NCBI GenBank assembly: GCA_900696575.1
Contig: CAADHD010000024.1
Location: 84,287 to 148,286, forward strand
DNA length: 64,000 nucleotides
Source: an uncultured Bacteroidota bacterium
GTDB taxonomy: Bacteria > Bacteroidota > Bacteroidia > AKYH767-A > OLB10
Direction of reading: 5' to 3'
The notes beneath the pieces were generated by a model that was not told the origin of the DNA, made no database searches, and saw only the letters and a list, made by a program, of their open reading frames with translations. The translations under genes were made by a program, and so were the position numbers. Position 1 is the stretch's first letter; each line of letters begins with the position of its first letter. Shown here one piece after another: positions 44,338 to 53,121 of this stretch.

Positions 44338-45804
44338 TCAGGAGGTTGTTAACTGGTTAAACATTTCAATCAAGACTTGTTTATCATCAAAAGGGAAGCG
44401 TGTTCCCTTTATTTCCTGATACGTTTCGTGGCCTTTTCCGGCAATGAGAATAATGTCTCCGGCATGAGCGAGCGCACAGGCAGTTTTAATGGCTTCTTTG
44501 CGATCGGCAATGACAAGTGTTTTGCGGTAAAACTGAGGTGGTACACCGGCCTGCATCTGCCGGATAATTTCCAATGGGTCTTCATTACGCGGATTATCAG
44601 CAGTGAGAATGACACGTTCGCTTTTCTCGACAGCAACAGAAGCCATCAGCGGACGTTTGGCTGCATCGCGGTTGCCGCCACAGCCCACTACCGTAATTAA
44701 CTGTTCATTTCCGGTACGTATGTTATTAATGGTATTCAGTACATTCTCAAGAGCATCAGGCGTATGGGCATAATCAACAATGCCTGTAATCTTACCGGAA
44801 GAAGTAATCATGTCAAAACGGCCTTCTACCGGCTCCAGCAAACTGACCTGCTTAAGTGCTTCTTCTTTATCAATTCCGGAGAGAACAGCCGCAGCATAAA
44901 TTCCCAGAAGGTTGTATGCATTAAAACTGCCTATCAAACGGCAGGAAACATCAAAGCCATCAATAGTTAACTGCAAACCATTGAAAGTGTTCTCAATTAT
45001 TTTTCCTTTGAAATCAGCCATTGACTTTAAACCGTAGGATTTGATCCTTGCTTTGCAGTTTTGAATCATCACTTTTGAATTGCGGTCATCGGCATTGACC
45101 AATGCAAAAGCATCTGAAGGCAAGCGATCGAAGAAACCTTTTTTGGCTTTCAGGTAATTGTAAAATGTTTTATGATAGTCAAGATGATCGTGAGTGATGT
45201 TGGTAAAAATGCCGCCTGCAAAATGTAATCCGTCAATACGGTGTTGATCAACGGCATGGCTGCTTACCTCCATGAAACAGTATTTGCAGCCTTCATTCAG
45301 CATTTTTGCAAGAAGGGTGTTGATGACGACAGGATCAGGAGTTGTATGCGTGGCTGCCGAACACTGATTGCCAATACAATTTTTTACGGTTGAAATTAAT
45401 CCGGCATTAATTCCGCTGGATAAAAACAACCGGTGAAGTAAAGTAGCTGTTGTTGTTTTTCCATTGGTTCCGGTTACTCCGATAAGTTTCAGTTTTTCAG
45501 AAGGATGGTCGAAAAAGTTTGCAGCAATCATGGCTAATGCCACTGATGAAGATTGAACTTTCGCATAAGAAACTCCATCAGTTAGCCGGTCAGGGAAAAT
45601 CTCGCATACAATGGCGGAGGCCCCGTTTTTAATGGCATGATCAATAAAATGATGTCCATCTGCTGTAGTGCCTTTTATGGCTACGAACAAACATCCTTTA
45701 GAAACCGAAGAGGATGAAAAGCAAATGGCATTAATCATAACATGCATATCGCCATGCGTGGCTTCGGTGCCGGCCTTGTAAAGGAGTTCGCTCAGTGCTT
45801 TCAT
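44338..45804 (-). CDS. murE: MurE, UDP-MurNAc-tripeptide synthetase (meso-diaminopimelate type)
   Basis: A 488-residue cytoplasmic ligase adding the third stem-peptide residue. The P-loop GTNGKTTT is at residues 112-119. The motif DNPR at 403-406 is the known signature for meso-diaminopimelate rather than lysine, so this cell wall should be the DAP type, as expected for a Gram-negative. TTPDP and ITHDHLDYH are also present. The ATG overlaps the ftsI stop by one base (TGATG). Confidence 0.97.
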   Translation of the reverse strand: MKALSELLYKAGTEATHGDMHVMINAICFSSSSVSKGCLFVAIKGTTADGHHFIDHAIKNGASAIVCEIFPDRLTDGVSYAKVQSSSVALAMIAANFFDHPSEKLKLIGVTGTNGKTTTATLLHRLFLSSGINAGLISTVKNCIGNQCSAATHTTPDPVVINTLLAKMLNEGCKYCFMEVSSHAVDQHRIDGLHFAGGIFTNITHDHLDYHKTFYNYLKAKKGFFDRLPSDAFALVNADDRNSKVMIQNCKARIKSYGLKSMADFKGKIIENTFNGLQLTIDGFDVSCRLIGSFNAYNLLGIYAAAVLSGIDKEEALKQVSLLEPVEGRFDMITSSGKITGIVDYAHTPDALENVLNTINNIRTGNEQLITVVGCGGNRDAAKRPLMASVAVEKSERVILTADNPRNEDPLEIIRQMQAGVPPQFYRKTLVIADRKEAIKTACALAHAGDIILIAGKGHETYQEIKGTRFPFDDKQVLIEMFNQLTTS

Positions 45805-47927
45805 CAGTTCAGCGTTAATTGAATTTGAGAGCCGGGAGAAATTCTGCTTCCGGCCTGAAGCGATTGAGAAATAACCTTACCCTTTCCGGCAGCCTGAACA
45901 GCGATACCATAATTTTCCAGCAGCAGCAATGCATCGCGCAGACCCATGCCTGTTACATCAGGCACCATACCGGATGTATAACCAAGCGGAAAAGTTTTAA
46001 TTTCATTTTTATCCTTTTTCACTGCAATCCATTCATCGCTGATGACATCAGTAATTTTTAAATTAAGATGATTGCTTACAACCTTAGTAGGCTGAGAACG
46101 GCCTTTTTTAAATTGAGGGAAATTACCGGCTATGATGGCCGCATCAGGTTTCAATTCCTGATGAAGCTCGAGGTTTGTAGAATAAATTTTATCGGCCAGT
46201 TCGCGGAAAACCGGAGCTGCTACTTTAGATGCATAGAACTGGCCGGCACCGGGTTCGTAAAAAACAACGATGCAACTGTACTTAGGTTTATCAGCAGGAA
46301 AGTAACCCACAAATGAAGCCTGATATTTCTTTATTCCATCCACTTCGTACCCGGCACCCTGCTGATTGATACGTGCTGTTCCTGTTTTACCCGCTACTGT
46401 GTATTGACAGCCTTTGAATAAATCGGAAGCCGTTCCTTTGGTTACTACACCTTCAAGCATTTGCTGCGCCATGCGGAGGGTAGCCGGTGAACAAATTGCA
46501 TCAGAAATAACTTCCGGTTCAAAAATTTTAACTGTTTTTCCCTGCTCTCGGATTTCCTTCACAAACATTGGCTTTACCATTTTTCCATTGTTGGCAACAG
46601 CATTATAAAAGGTGAGTGTTTGAAGCGGAGTCATCTTTACGCTGTAACCAATAGACATGTAGGGAAGTGCCGTTTTGCCCCAGTAATTGCTTGAGGTGTC
46701 AAGAATGAAGGCACGGCCTTCGCCCTGGATCTGCAGATTAAGGCGTGTGTCCACATGCATATTTCGAAGTCGCGTTACAAACTCCATCGGATTTCCGGCA
46801 TAAGCCTGATTGATGATTTTGCTTACGCCAATGTTGGAAGAAACTTCAAAGGAGCGTTGTACAGAAATTTTTCCATAACCTCCTTCATGAGAATCTTTCA
46901 TTGGTTTTCCCGGAATCCAGTAATAGATACCATTACCTGTATCCACTGAGTCATCAGGAAGTTTCTTATTGTCTTCAAAAGCCGCCATCAGTGCCGGAAG
47001 CTTAAAGGTGGAACCGGGCTCAGTGCAATGGCCTACAGCGATATTGTAGGATTCCCTGTAGTTGCCATCATTACCGCGGGTAAGGTTAGCAATGGCTTTA
47101 ATTTCACCGGTGCTTACTTCCATCAGCACCACACAGCCACTCTGTGCATTATGCAGTTTAAGATGATAATGTAAAGAATTCTCTGCCACATCCTGAAGGT
47201 TAACATTGATGGTTGAGATGATATCGCGCCCGTCCTTTGGTTCAACTTCTCCTTCGTTGCGCAACGGCTTGTAAATGCCTCCGGCAATTTTTTGCATTAC
47301 CCTCCACCCGCTCACTCCCTTCAATTCATCATGATAAGCAGCTTCTAGTCCTACAGACCGCTGATCTTTCTGATTTGATTTAAAACCCAGTGTGCGCTCG
47401 GCCAGCCAGCGAAACGGTTTTTCTCTTCTGGTTTTTTGCTCTGCAATCAAGCCGCCCTTGTACCTGCCGTGCCTGAAAACAGGCAATTGGCGCATGGCTT
47501 TTAACTGTTTGTAAGATACATTGCGCTTCAGAAGATAGTATTCATAACCCCTGTACTTGCCGGCAGCAAGAATTCTTCTGTATTCGGATGGAGTGCGATC
47601 CTTAAACATTGCGGATAAACTCCCGGACAGGGAATCAAGTTTTGAATCAATTTTTTTATCCTTGAATTTTTCGGCTGTGAAATCAATATAAATGTTAAAC
47701 ACGGGAACCGAAGCTGACAGCAAACTGCCGTTATCAGAAAAAATGCTTCCACGCACAGGTTCAGTCGTTTCAAACTTTATGGTTAACTCCTGCGAGCGCT
47801 GACTCCAGTACTCACCCTCATAGAATTGAAGCGAAACGATTTTCCAAACAATCAGCACTGCCAGCAGACAAAAGCCTGAAAACACAAACAGTACCCTTCG
47901 GAATATGTCTTTTTTCAGATCGCTCAT
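45804..47927 (-). CDS. ftsI: FtsI-type penicillin-binding protein (class B PBP) with PASTA domain
   Basis: A 707-residue transpeptidase that cross-links septal peptidoglycan. One N-terminal transmembrane segment (residues about 10-32) is followed by a PBP dimerisation region. The catalytic domain has STFK at 306-309 (Ser306 nucleophile), SSN at 364-366 and KTGT at 514-517. Residues about 653-707 (MVPDVTGMGLRDALLLLENY) form a PASTA domain, usual in Bacteroidota division PBPs. Its start overlaps the ftsL-like gene by 4 bp. Confidence 0.96.
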   Translation of the reverse strand: MSDLKKDIFRRVLFVFSGFCLLAVLIVWKIVSLQFYEGEYWSQRSQELTIKFETTEPVRGSIFSDNGSLLSASVPVFNIYIDFTAEKFKDKKIDSKLDSLSGSLSAMFKDRTPSEYRRILAAGKYRGYEYYLLKRNVSYKQLKAMRQLPVFRHGRYKGGLIAEQKTRREKPFRWLAERTLGFKSNQKDQRSVGLEAAYHDELKGVSGWRVMQKIAGGIYKPLRNEGEVEPKDGRDIISTINVNLQDVAENSLHYHLKLHNAQSGCVVLMEVSTGEIKAIANLTRGNDGNYRESYNIAVGHCTEPGSTFKLPALMAAFEDNKKLPDDSVDTGNGIYYWIPGKPMKDSHEGGYGKISVQRSFEVSSNIGVSKIINQAYAGNPMEFVTRLRNMHVDTRLNLQIQGEGRAFILDTSSNYWGKTALPYMSIGYSVKMTPLQTLTFYNAVANNGKMVKPMFVKEIREQGKTVKIFEPEVISDAICSPATLRMAQQMLEGVVTKGTASDLFKGCQYTVAGKTGTARINQQGAGYEVDGIKKYQASFVGYFPADKPKYSCIVVFYEPGAGQFYASKVAAPVFRELADKIYSTNLELHQELKPDAAIIAGNFPQFKKGRSQPTKVVSNHLNLKITDVISDEWIAVKKDKNEIKTFPLGYTSGMVPDVTGMGLRDALLLLENYGIAVQAAGKGKVISQSLQAGSRISPGSQIQLTLN

Positions 47928-48328
47928 TCTTTAGCTTTCTTTTTGTCTGCTGTTTTTACCATTATTTTGAAAGGTGCAGTACGGCTTTCTTTTAACCCGA
48001 TGGGTTCTACCATAGAAGCCACTTGCGATTGGTTGGTGTTATACATTAACTCACTTCTGCCTGTAATAAATTCTGTCTGGAGTTCTTTAATTTCTTTACC
48101 TGTTTTGTCAATTTGCCTCACAATGCTTTCAGTATAGTAGCTGTTAGCAATCTGTAACATTCCGAGCAAAACCAAAAAGACCAGAAAAGGCAGTATGGAG
48201 ATCACTACATCCCTGCTTATATATCCGAAAACATTAAAAGCACGGATATACTTCGAAACGGGAATCGGTTTCGGTTGCTTTTTTGTTTCATTCTGCGGCT
48301 TTAGATTTTTCACAACTATTTTATTCAT
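47924..48328 (-). CDS. FtsL-like small division membrane protein
   Basis: A 134-residue bitopic protein: a basic cytoplasmic part (1-40), one transmembrane segment (VVISILPFLVFLVLLGMLQI), then a coiled-coil-prone periplasmic stretch (IVRQIDKTGKEIKELQTEF). Position between rsmH and ftsI and this topology match the FtsL slot of the dcw cluster, although FtsL sequences are poorly conserved. It probably forms a complex with FtsQ and FtsW/FtsI. It overlaps ftsI by 4 bp. Confidence 0.85.
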   Translation of the reverse strand: MNKIVVKNLKPQNETKKQPKPIPVSKYIRAFNVFGYISRDVVISILPFLVFLVLLGMLQIANSYYTESIVRQIDKTGKEIKELQTEFITGRSELMYNTNQSQVASMVEPIGLKESRTAPFKIMVKTADKKKAKE

Positions 48329-48344
48329 GGTAGGTATAATTGGC

Positions 48345-49247
48345 TTATATTTTTTCTGCTGCTCTTAACCGGGCGCTTCTTGATCGTGAATTGTGGCTGA
48401 GTTCTTCCTGGCCGGGAACAACCGGCTTATTGGTTAATGGTTTGAATGGCCTGATGAGGTTTCCTTTAAGGTCTTTTGTCAACTCACCGGATATGTTACC
48501 GCTACGCATAAAATTTTTTACCATGCGATCTTCAAGCGAGTGATAACTAATGACGGCTAATCTTCCTCCTTGCTTTATTACATCAGCACTTTGCAACAGC
48601 ATTTCTTGCAAGGCTCCGGTTTCATCGTTCACTTCCATGCGCAAAGCCTGAAATACACGAGCAAGCAATTGGTTTTCTTTTCCGCGTTCGGCAAATTGTA
48701 AAACCACTTCGGATAATTCACCTGTAGTTTTGATTCGCTTTTCCATTCTTCGTGCAACAAGCGATTTCGCCATTCTTCCCGCTTTTTCAACCTCGCCATA
48801 ATTGCTAAGCACTTGCTTCAGTTCCGATTCGCTGTAAGTATTAAGCAACTCTACTGCTGTAAAACTGAGTGAACGATTCATGCGCATATCCAGCAGTGAA
48901 TCACTGCGGAAGGAAAAACCTCTGGCCGCAGTGTCGAACTGGTGGGATGAAACCCCGAGATCGGCCAGAATGCCGTCAACTTTCCCTATTCCTCTTTGAA
49001 GTAAAGCCCTTTTAAGGAATCGAAAATTTTCGGCTATGAAAATCAACCGCTCATCATTTATCCGGTTAGCCTCAGCATCCGGATCTGTATCAAAAGCAAT
49101 TAGTTTTCCATCCTGTAAATGATTGAGCATTTCGCGGCTGTGGCCTCCTCCTCCGAAAGTTAAATCAGCATATACTCCATGCGGATTTACTTTCAGCCAT
49201 TCAATACTCTCATGTAAAAGAACGGGTTGATGATAATTACTCATCAT
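48345..49247 (-). CDS. rsmH: RsmH, 16S rRNA (cytosine1402-N4)-methyltransferase
   Basis: A 300-residue SAM-dependent enzyme (also called MraW). SAM motif I: ADLTFGGGGHSREM. The family motif GILADLGVSSHQFD and the C-terminal VISYHSLEDRMVKNF are present. It starts at ATG 49247 (or 49244, MSNYHQPVLLHES, which fits the family better), overlapping mraZ by several bases. It is the second gene of the dcw operon. Confidence 0.97.
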   Translation of the reverse strand: MMSNYHQPVLLHESIEWLKVNPHGVYADLTFGGGGHSREMLNHLQDGKLIAFDTDPDAEANRINDERLIFIAENFRFLKRALLQRGIGKVDGILADLGVSSHQFDTAARGFSFRSDSLLDMRMNRSLSFTAVELLNTYSESELKQVLSNYGEVEKAGRMAKSLVARRMEKRIKTTGELSEVVLQFAERGKENQLLARVFQALRMEVNDETGALQEMLLQSADVIKQGGRLAVISYHSLEDRMVKNFMRSGNISGELTKDLKGNLIRPFKPLTNKPVVPGQEELSHNSRSRSARLRAAEKI

Positions 49248-49716
49248 CTTTAATCAATACTTTCTTACCCAACAACCGCTCTGTCATTTCTTCAAAGTTG
49301 ACTGACTTGTCTTTAATAAATTTATTGTAGCTCTTAGTATCCCATATTTCAATTGTATCGGAAATGGCAGCACAGGTGATGTCTTTTTTGATTCCGGCAA
49401 AATCAATCAGCTCCTTAGGAATCTGAATACGGCCGGCACTGTCAAGTTCAACACCCTGCAGACCGGAAGTAAACACCCGCATATACTCCATGTGCTCACG
49501 GTTGTAGCGGCTCAGATGATTCAAATCCTTAGCCCTGTCGTTCCAGGCAGCTTTCGGAAATAATTCAAGCGCCTTAGAAAAGATGCTTCGTTTAATAATG
49601 AATCCTTCTTCCAGCACTTTTTCCAACTGTTTCCTGAACGAACCGGGCAGCATGAAGCGGCCTTTGGCATCAGCTGTGGCTTCATGTACTCCATGCAGAT
49701 AAATGATTTCGCTCAT
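49237..49716 (-). CDS. mraZ: MraZ, transcriptional regulator of the dcw operon
   Basis: A 159-residue protein with the two SpoVT/AbrB-like MraZ halves: HEATADAKGRFMLPGSFRK at the N-terminus and GVELDSAGRIQIPKELIDFA at about 95-115. MraZ is known to bind direct repeats in its own promoter and repress the operon. Three TGG boxes and a degenerate fourth at 10-bp spacing lie 57-90 bp upstream here. First gene of the operon. Confidence 0.97.
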   Translation of the reverse strand: MSEIIYLHGVHEATADAKGRFMLPGSFRKQLEKVLEEGFIIKRSIFSKALELFPKAAWNDRAKDLNHLSRYNREHMEYMRVFTSGLQGVELDSAGRIQIPKELIDFAGIKKDITCAAISDTIEIWDTKSYNKFIKDKSVNFEEMTERLLGKKVLIKDDE

Positions 49717-49760
49717 GCTTAGGTTATATCAGGTAACAGGCAGGTGAAAAAGTATCAGGC

Positions 49761-49770
49761 CGTAAATGTA
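49761..49770 (-). promoter_or_regulatory. Candidate -7 element of the dcw promoter
   Basis: On the minus strand TACATTTA (49770-49763) differs from TAnnTTTG only at the last base. It lies about 47 bp before the mraZ ATG and directly abuts the proposed MraZ boxes. Confidence 0.45.
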
Positions 49771-49772
49771 AA

Positions 49773-49806
49773 ACACTTTTTTCCATTAAAAACCATTTTT
49801 TACCAC
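49773..49806 (-). promoter_or_regulatory. mraZ: Putative MraZ operator (10-bp direct repeats)
   Basis: On the minus strand TGG triplets start at 49805, 49795 and 49785, exactly 10 bp apart, with a degenerate fourth (TGT) at 49775 and A/T-only or nearly A/T-only spacers. MraZ operators elsewhere are direct TGGG-type repeats with 10-bp periodicity just upstream of mraZ. Confidence 0.6.
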
Positions 49807-49908
49807 TTTTGTTGAAAACTTATTTTTTCCGGTTTTATTGCATGAGGCTACCTTGCTTCTGAAAAAGCGGGTTAATTCTTCCTCCATGTAAAATGGGTGA
49901 GTGTTGAT

Positions 49909-49935
49909 AAAAAAAGCCTCCGGGTAAGGAGGCTT
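49909..49935 (-). terminator. Rho-independent terminator of the flavin reductase-like gene
   Basis: On the minus strand AAGCCTCC-TTACCC-GGAGGCTT is followed by a run of T residues. It is 32 bp after the stop codon of the gene at 49967 and insulates the mraZ promoter. Confidence 0.85.
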
Positions 49936-49966
49936 CTAAAATGTCAGGGGTGGATCTAGAATAGTA

Positions 49967-50827
49967 TCAAGAAAGGAGCAGCAGCATAGCCTGTTTTACC
50001 TTTCCTTCGGCCAGAAGATTTTTGGCATGTTGATGCTGCATGCTTTTATCACTGAGCAGCGAAGCATTGGAAGGATCGGCTTTAAAGGAATTGATTTCTT
50101 CTTCTGCAGGCAAGGTTTCAAGATTGGCTAATAAACCCAAATCATTACCGGTAAGCACATTACTTTGAAGAATGGAGGAAGGAAGATTATCAAAGCCGAT
50201 ACCGAGTTTCAGATTGGGTTTAGGCACGGTAAAAACAGCATTGCCTGATGCGCGGCTATAATAATCGCCACCCATGCGGGCCACGAGATCAATTTTATGC
50301 GGATCAATTTTCCCGTTTTCATCAAGCACTTCGTCATTAATGTGCATGACAAGTATTTCGCAGATTACAAGATTACCGGCTCCGCCTTCGGTTCCGGTTT
50401 CGATAACATTAAGCACTTTGCATTCGAACTGAACGGGAGATTCTTTTACGCGGAAGGGTTTGACCTTATCAGAAGGAACTGGTGTAAAACCGGCTTTAAC
50501 AAACTCGCTTACTTCTTTAGGATACTCACAGCTTGAAAGCGAAGCCTGTTGCACCATAGCGTAATTAACCACATTGATGACTACTTCTTTGTTTTCATAG
50601 ATATTTTCAAGTGTGTGCTTAATGGTGTTGTCTCTTACTCTGCGTGCCGGGCTGAAAACAAGAATAGGCGGCTTTGATCCGAAGGCATTGAAAAAGCTAA
50701 ACGGGCTTAGGTTCATCACCTCTTTATTGTTAATGGTACTGGCAAAAGCGATGGGACGCGGAGCTACAGCGCCAAGCATAAGCGCATGGAGTTCGCCTGT
50801 TTTAATTTGCCCGGGAATTACTTTCAT
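49967..50827 (-). CDS. Flavin reductase-like (FMN-binding split barrel) protein
   Basis: About 286 residues from the ATG at 50827; a TTG 51 bp upstream only adds an unconvincing extension. The FMN-binding split-barrel pattern is clear (LGAVAPRPIAFASTIN, then NLSPFSFFNAF and PPILVFSPARR). The family reduces or uses flavin with an oxidoreductase partner, but no partner is adjacent and the substrate cannot be told. A helical C-terminal extension of about 70 residues (LANLETLPAEEEINSF) follows. It is divergent from the gene at 50890, so the two promoters share the 62 bp between them. Confidence 0.85.
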   Translation of the reverse strand: MKVIPGQIKTGELHALMLGAVAPRPIAFASTINNKEVMNLSPFSFFNAFGSKPPILVFSPARRVRDNTIKHTLENIYENKEVVINVVNYAMVQQASLSSCEYPKEVSEFVKAGFTPVPSDKVKPFRVKESPVQFECKVLNVIETGTEGGAGNLVICEILVMHINDEVLDENGKIDPHKIDLVARMGGDYYSRASGNAVFTVPKPNLKLGIGFDNLPSSILQSNVLTGNDLGLLANLETLPAEEEINSFKADPSNASLLSDKSMQHQHAKNLLAEGKVKQAMLLLLS

Positions 50828-50889
50828 GGTTGATAAATGAGTGAACAAAAGTAGAACAACCGGAGGCTTTGTAGGCAAATTTGCCGGTA

Positions 50890-51504
50890 ATGGAATGTGT
50901 GTTTAAGGATGCAGGAGTAGCTACTAGCATTGAAACTTATCCGCTGAAGGATGAGGTGGAGTTGATGTTTGTAATTGAATGCCTTGCTATAAGAAAGATG
51001 AATGCTGAATTGATTATTTCACCATCCATGATATTCGCTCAGGAGGTATTGGTTCAATTGCCGTTTGCTGAAACGAAAAACGGGAAGCTGATTTTGCATG
51101 CGGAAAAAATAAGTATGGCAGATAAAATAATGGTGGATGCCTCTGCATTTCCTGCGGCTGTGTTTGGATTGAGTGCGATGTTTGCAGCTACGGGAATGGA
51201 GGCTGATATAACAGGGCTTGAAAGCCTGAGCACAGGAAAGGAACTTGAGCAGGTTACATGCCTGCAACGGATGCTTTACCGGTTGAACATTAATACGGAT
51301 TACTGCGGGGGATCAAAGTTTAAGGTGTATAATAACAAGGAGATGCGTGCCGGACTAAACCTGAAGCCCTCTGTTGCTTCATTTCCCTGGCTGCTGCTGG
51401 TGCCGGCTGTGATAAAAACGGGAGAGCTGAGGATGGATATAGAAGAGAATGATTTGAAGGATAAAATGGAGCTTATTGAGGCAGGAGGGATAGAGAGGGT
51501 GTGA
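50890..51504 (+). CDS. Uncharacterised protein, weakly EPSP-synthase-like
   Basis: About 204 residues from the ATG at 50890; a TTG at 50881 would add three. I do not recognise a family with confidence. The order of features recalls the second half of 3-phosphoshikimate 1-carboxyvinyltransferase (AroA): DASAFPAAVFGLSAMF, ADITGLESLSTGKELEQV and a late LKPSVASFPWLLLVPAVIKT. The catalytic residues of a full-length AroA (about 410 residues) cannot be matched and half the length is missing. If related, it is a divergent or decayed paralogue. The 3' end and following DNA are strongly purine-rich. Confidence 0.6.
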   Translation: MECVFKDAGVATSIETYPLKDEVELMFVIECLAIRKMNAELIISPSMIFAQEVLVQLPFAETKNGKLILHAEKISMADKIMVDASAFPAAVFGLSAMFAATGMEADITGLESLSTGKELEQVTCLQRMLYRLNINTDYCGGSKFKVYNNKEMRAGLNLKPSVASFPWLLLVPAVIKTGELRMDIEENDLKDKMELIEAGGIERV

Positions 51505-51922
51505 GGAGGTGGAAGGAGAGAGAAAAGAAAAGAGGAAGTGTAATTAAAGATTCACGATTGAATTTAATTCTGAATGATCATTTATCAATGCAGAGTTTTG
51601 TACTTTCTTAAATAATTTTAATACGTCTATAGCCGCTTGTGTAATGGCCGGGCTTCAGACTACGGACAGCGGAGGAAAATTTCATCATCCTCGTCTCTCA
51701 CATGTTCGCTTACCTGACAAACGAGGACGAGTGAGGGATGAAACCGATTTGCTGCTATTGCACTTACCAGCCGCTCATTCTCACAGTGTAGGTTAACGAG
51801 GTTGATGGGTGGGTTACCTGACGGAGGCAAGTTGTTGAAAATGATTTCTGTCAGTTAATTGTAATTTGTTGAAAAAAGGCATATTTGCACCGCTTTAACC
51901 GAAAATCCTGACCAACGAAACT
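51505..51922. other. Intergenic region with a structured inverted repeat
   Basis: This 418-bp gap has no convincing ORF. 51680-51743 can fold: TTTCATC pairs with GATGAAA, CC with GG, and TCGTC with GACGA, with two bulges and a loop of about 30 nt. A TTACCTGAC direct repeat also occurs. The promoter for the next gene lies at the right end. Confidence 0.5.
51859..51887 (+). promoter_or_regulatory. Candidate promoter of the cytochrome oxidase III-IV pair
   Basis: TTG (51859-51861), an 18-bp spacer, then CATATTTG (51880-51887), one base off TAnnTTTG. The ATG is 36 bp downstream. Confidence 0.5.
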
Positions 51923-52741
51923 ATGGCAGAAACTATGACGGCAAGTAAGCCGAAATCAGCGTGGGGAGGCGGAGTCTCTCCTTTTAATGTAAGCTGGGGA
52001 AAGATGTTTATGTGGTTTTTCCTGGTATCAGATGCATTTACTTTTTCATCGCTCATTATTGCTTACGGAGCAATGAGGCACCGGTTTACGGATATATGGC
52101 CGTTGCCGGGTGATGTGTTTACTCACTTTCCGTTTATACACGGGCATGTTCCGCTGGCATACGTAGGATTGATGACGTTTATATTGATTATGAGTTCGGT
52201 TACGATGGTGCTGGCTGTAGAGGCAGGACATCGAAGACATAACAAAGGGGTGGTTACATGGTTGTTCTGGACTATAGTAGGCGGGTTTATGTTTCTTGGT
52301 TCGCAGGCATGGGAGTGGTATCACTTTATTAAAGGCTCGGAAGAAGGTGCTTATATTTTAGCAGACGGAAGATTTGCCAGAACAGATGATTTGGAGCCGG
52401 GCAAGTTATTTATATGGAAAGACCATCAAAAAACTATTATTGAAGGCACTGAGGCTGCCCAATTAAAAGCTTCGGCTGTTAAGAATATAAAAGGCGCGAA
52501 CCTTGTTGAAAATGAATATGGCAATACACCGCTGTTTGGTAACTTTTTCTTTTTTATAACAGGTTTCCATGGATTTCACGTATTCAGCGGGGTAGTTATA
52601 AATATCATCATCCTGATAAATGTGTTGAATGGAGTTTACCTGAGGCGCGGGCATTATGAGCAGGTTGAAAAAGCCGGATTGTACTGGCACTTCGTTGACC
52701 TTGTATGGGTGTTTGTATTTACATTCTTTTATCTTGTTTAA
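51923..52741 (+). CDS. Cytochrome c oxidase subunit III (heme-copper oxidase)
   Basis: A 272-residue polytopic inner-membrane protein. Conserved subunit III features: an N-terminal WFFLVSDAFTFSSLI helix, GSQAWEWYHFI, and a C-terminal GFHGFHVFSG followed by YWHFVDLVWVFVFTFFYLV. It lacks catalytic metals and supports subunit I. A polar insert (about residues 140-195) between helices 4 and 5 carries charged segments. Its partners I and II are not in the window. Subunit IV follows 20 bp later, so the pair is an operon. Confidence 0.93.
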   Translation: MAETMTASKPKSAWGGGVSPFNVSWGKMFMWFFLVSDAFTFSSLIIAYGAMRHRFTDIWPLPGDVFTHFPFIHGHVPLAYVGLMTFILIMSSVTMVLAVEAGHRRHNKGVVTWLFWTIVGGFMFLGSQAWEWYHFIKGSEEGAYILADGRFARTDDLEPGKLFIWKDHQKTIIEGTEAAQLKASAVKNIKGANLVENEYGNTPLFGNFFFFITGFHGFHVFSGVVINIIILINVLNGVYLRRGHYEQVEKAGLYWHFVDLVWVFVFTFFYLV

Positions 52742-52761
52742 CCGATAATAATTAAACTGAT

Positions 52762-53115
52762 ATGGCTGAAGAACATAAACACGGTTATTACACCGGTGAT
52801 ATTCACAACCAGTTTGTAGAGGAGCATCATGTACCGGGTATTAAGAAAACCATCTGGAAAACATTCTGGATACTGCTTGGTGTGACCATTTTTGAAGTGG
52901 CTATTGCCTTTGCTCCGCTTAACAAGGAATTGCTGCAATGGATTTTTGTAGTGCTAACTATTGTTAAGTCGGCCTACATTGTTGGCATATTCATGCACCT
53001 TTTTCATGAGCAGTTTACTTTTAAATACACCATATTGCTTCCTTTCATCCTTATTGTTTATCTCATTTTTATTGCTTTGGCCGAAGGGGTTTATCTTTTC
53101 GATATAGCAAAATAA
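52762..53115 (+). CDS. Cytochrome c oxidase subunit IV-family protein
   Basis: A 117-residue inner-membrane protein with three hydrophobic helices (FWILLGVTIFEVAIAFAP; LLQWIFVVLTIVKSAYIVGI; the last ILLPFILIVYLIFIALAEG). The segment KSAYIVGIFMHLFHE is typical of the bacterial COX4 family. The polar His-rich start (EEHKHGYYTGDIHNQ) faces the cytoplasm. It assembles with subunit III encoded just upstream and ends 6 bp from a convergent gene with no terminator between them. Confidence 0.9.
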   Translation: MAEEHKHGYYTGDIHNQFVEEHHVPGIKKTIWKTFWILLGVTIFEVAIAFAPLNKELLQWIFVVLTIVKSAYIVGIFMHLFHEQFTFKYTILLPFILIVYLIFIALAEGVYLFDIAK

Positions 53116-53121
53116 GCTTTC

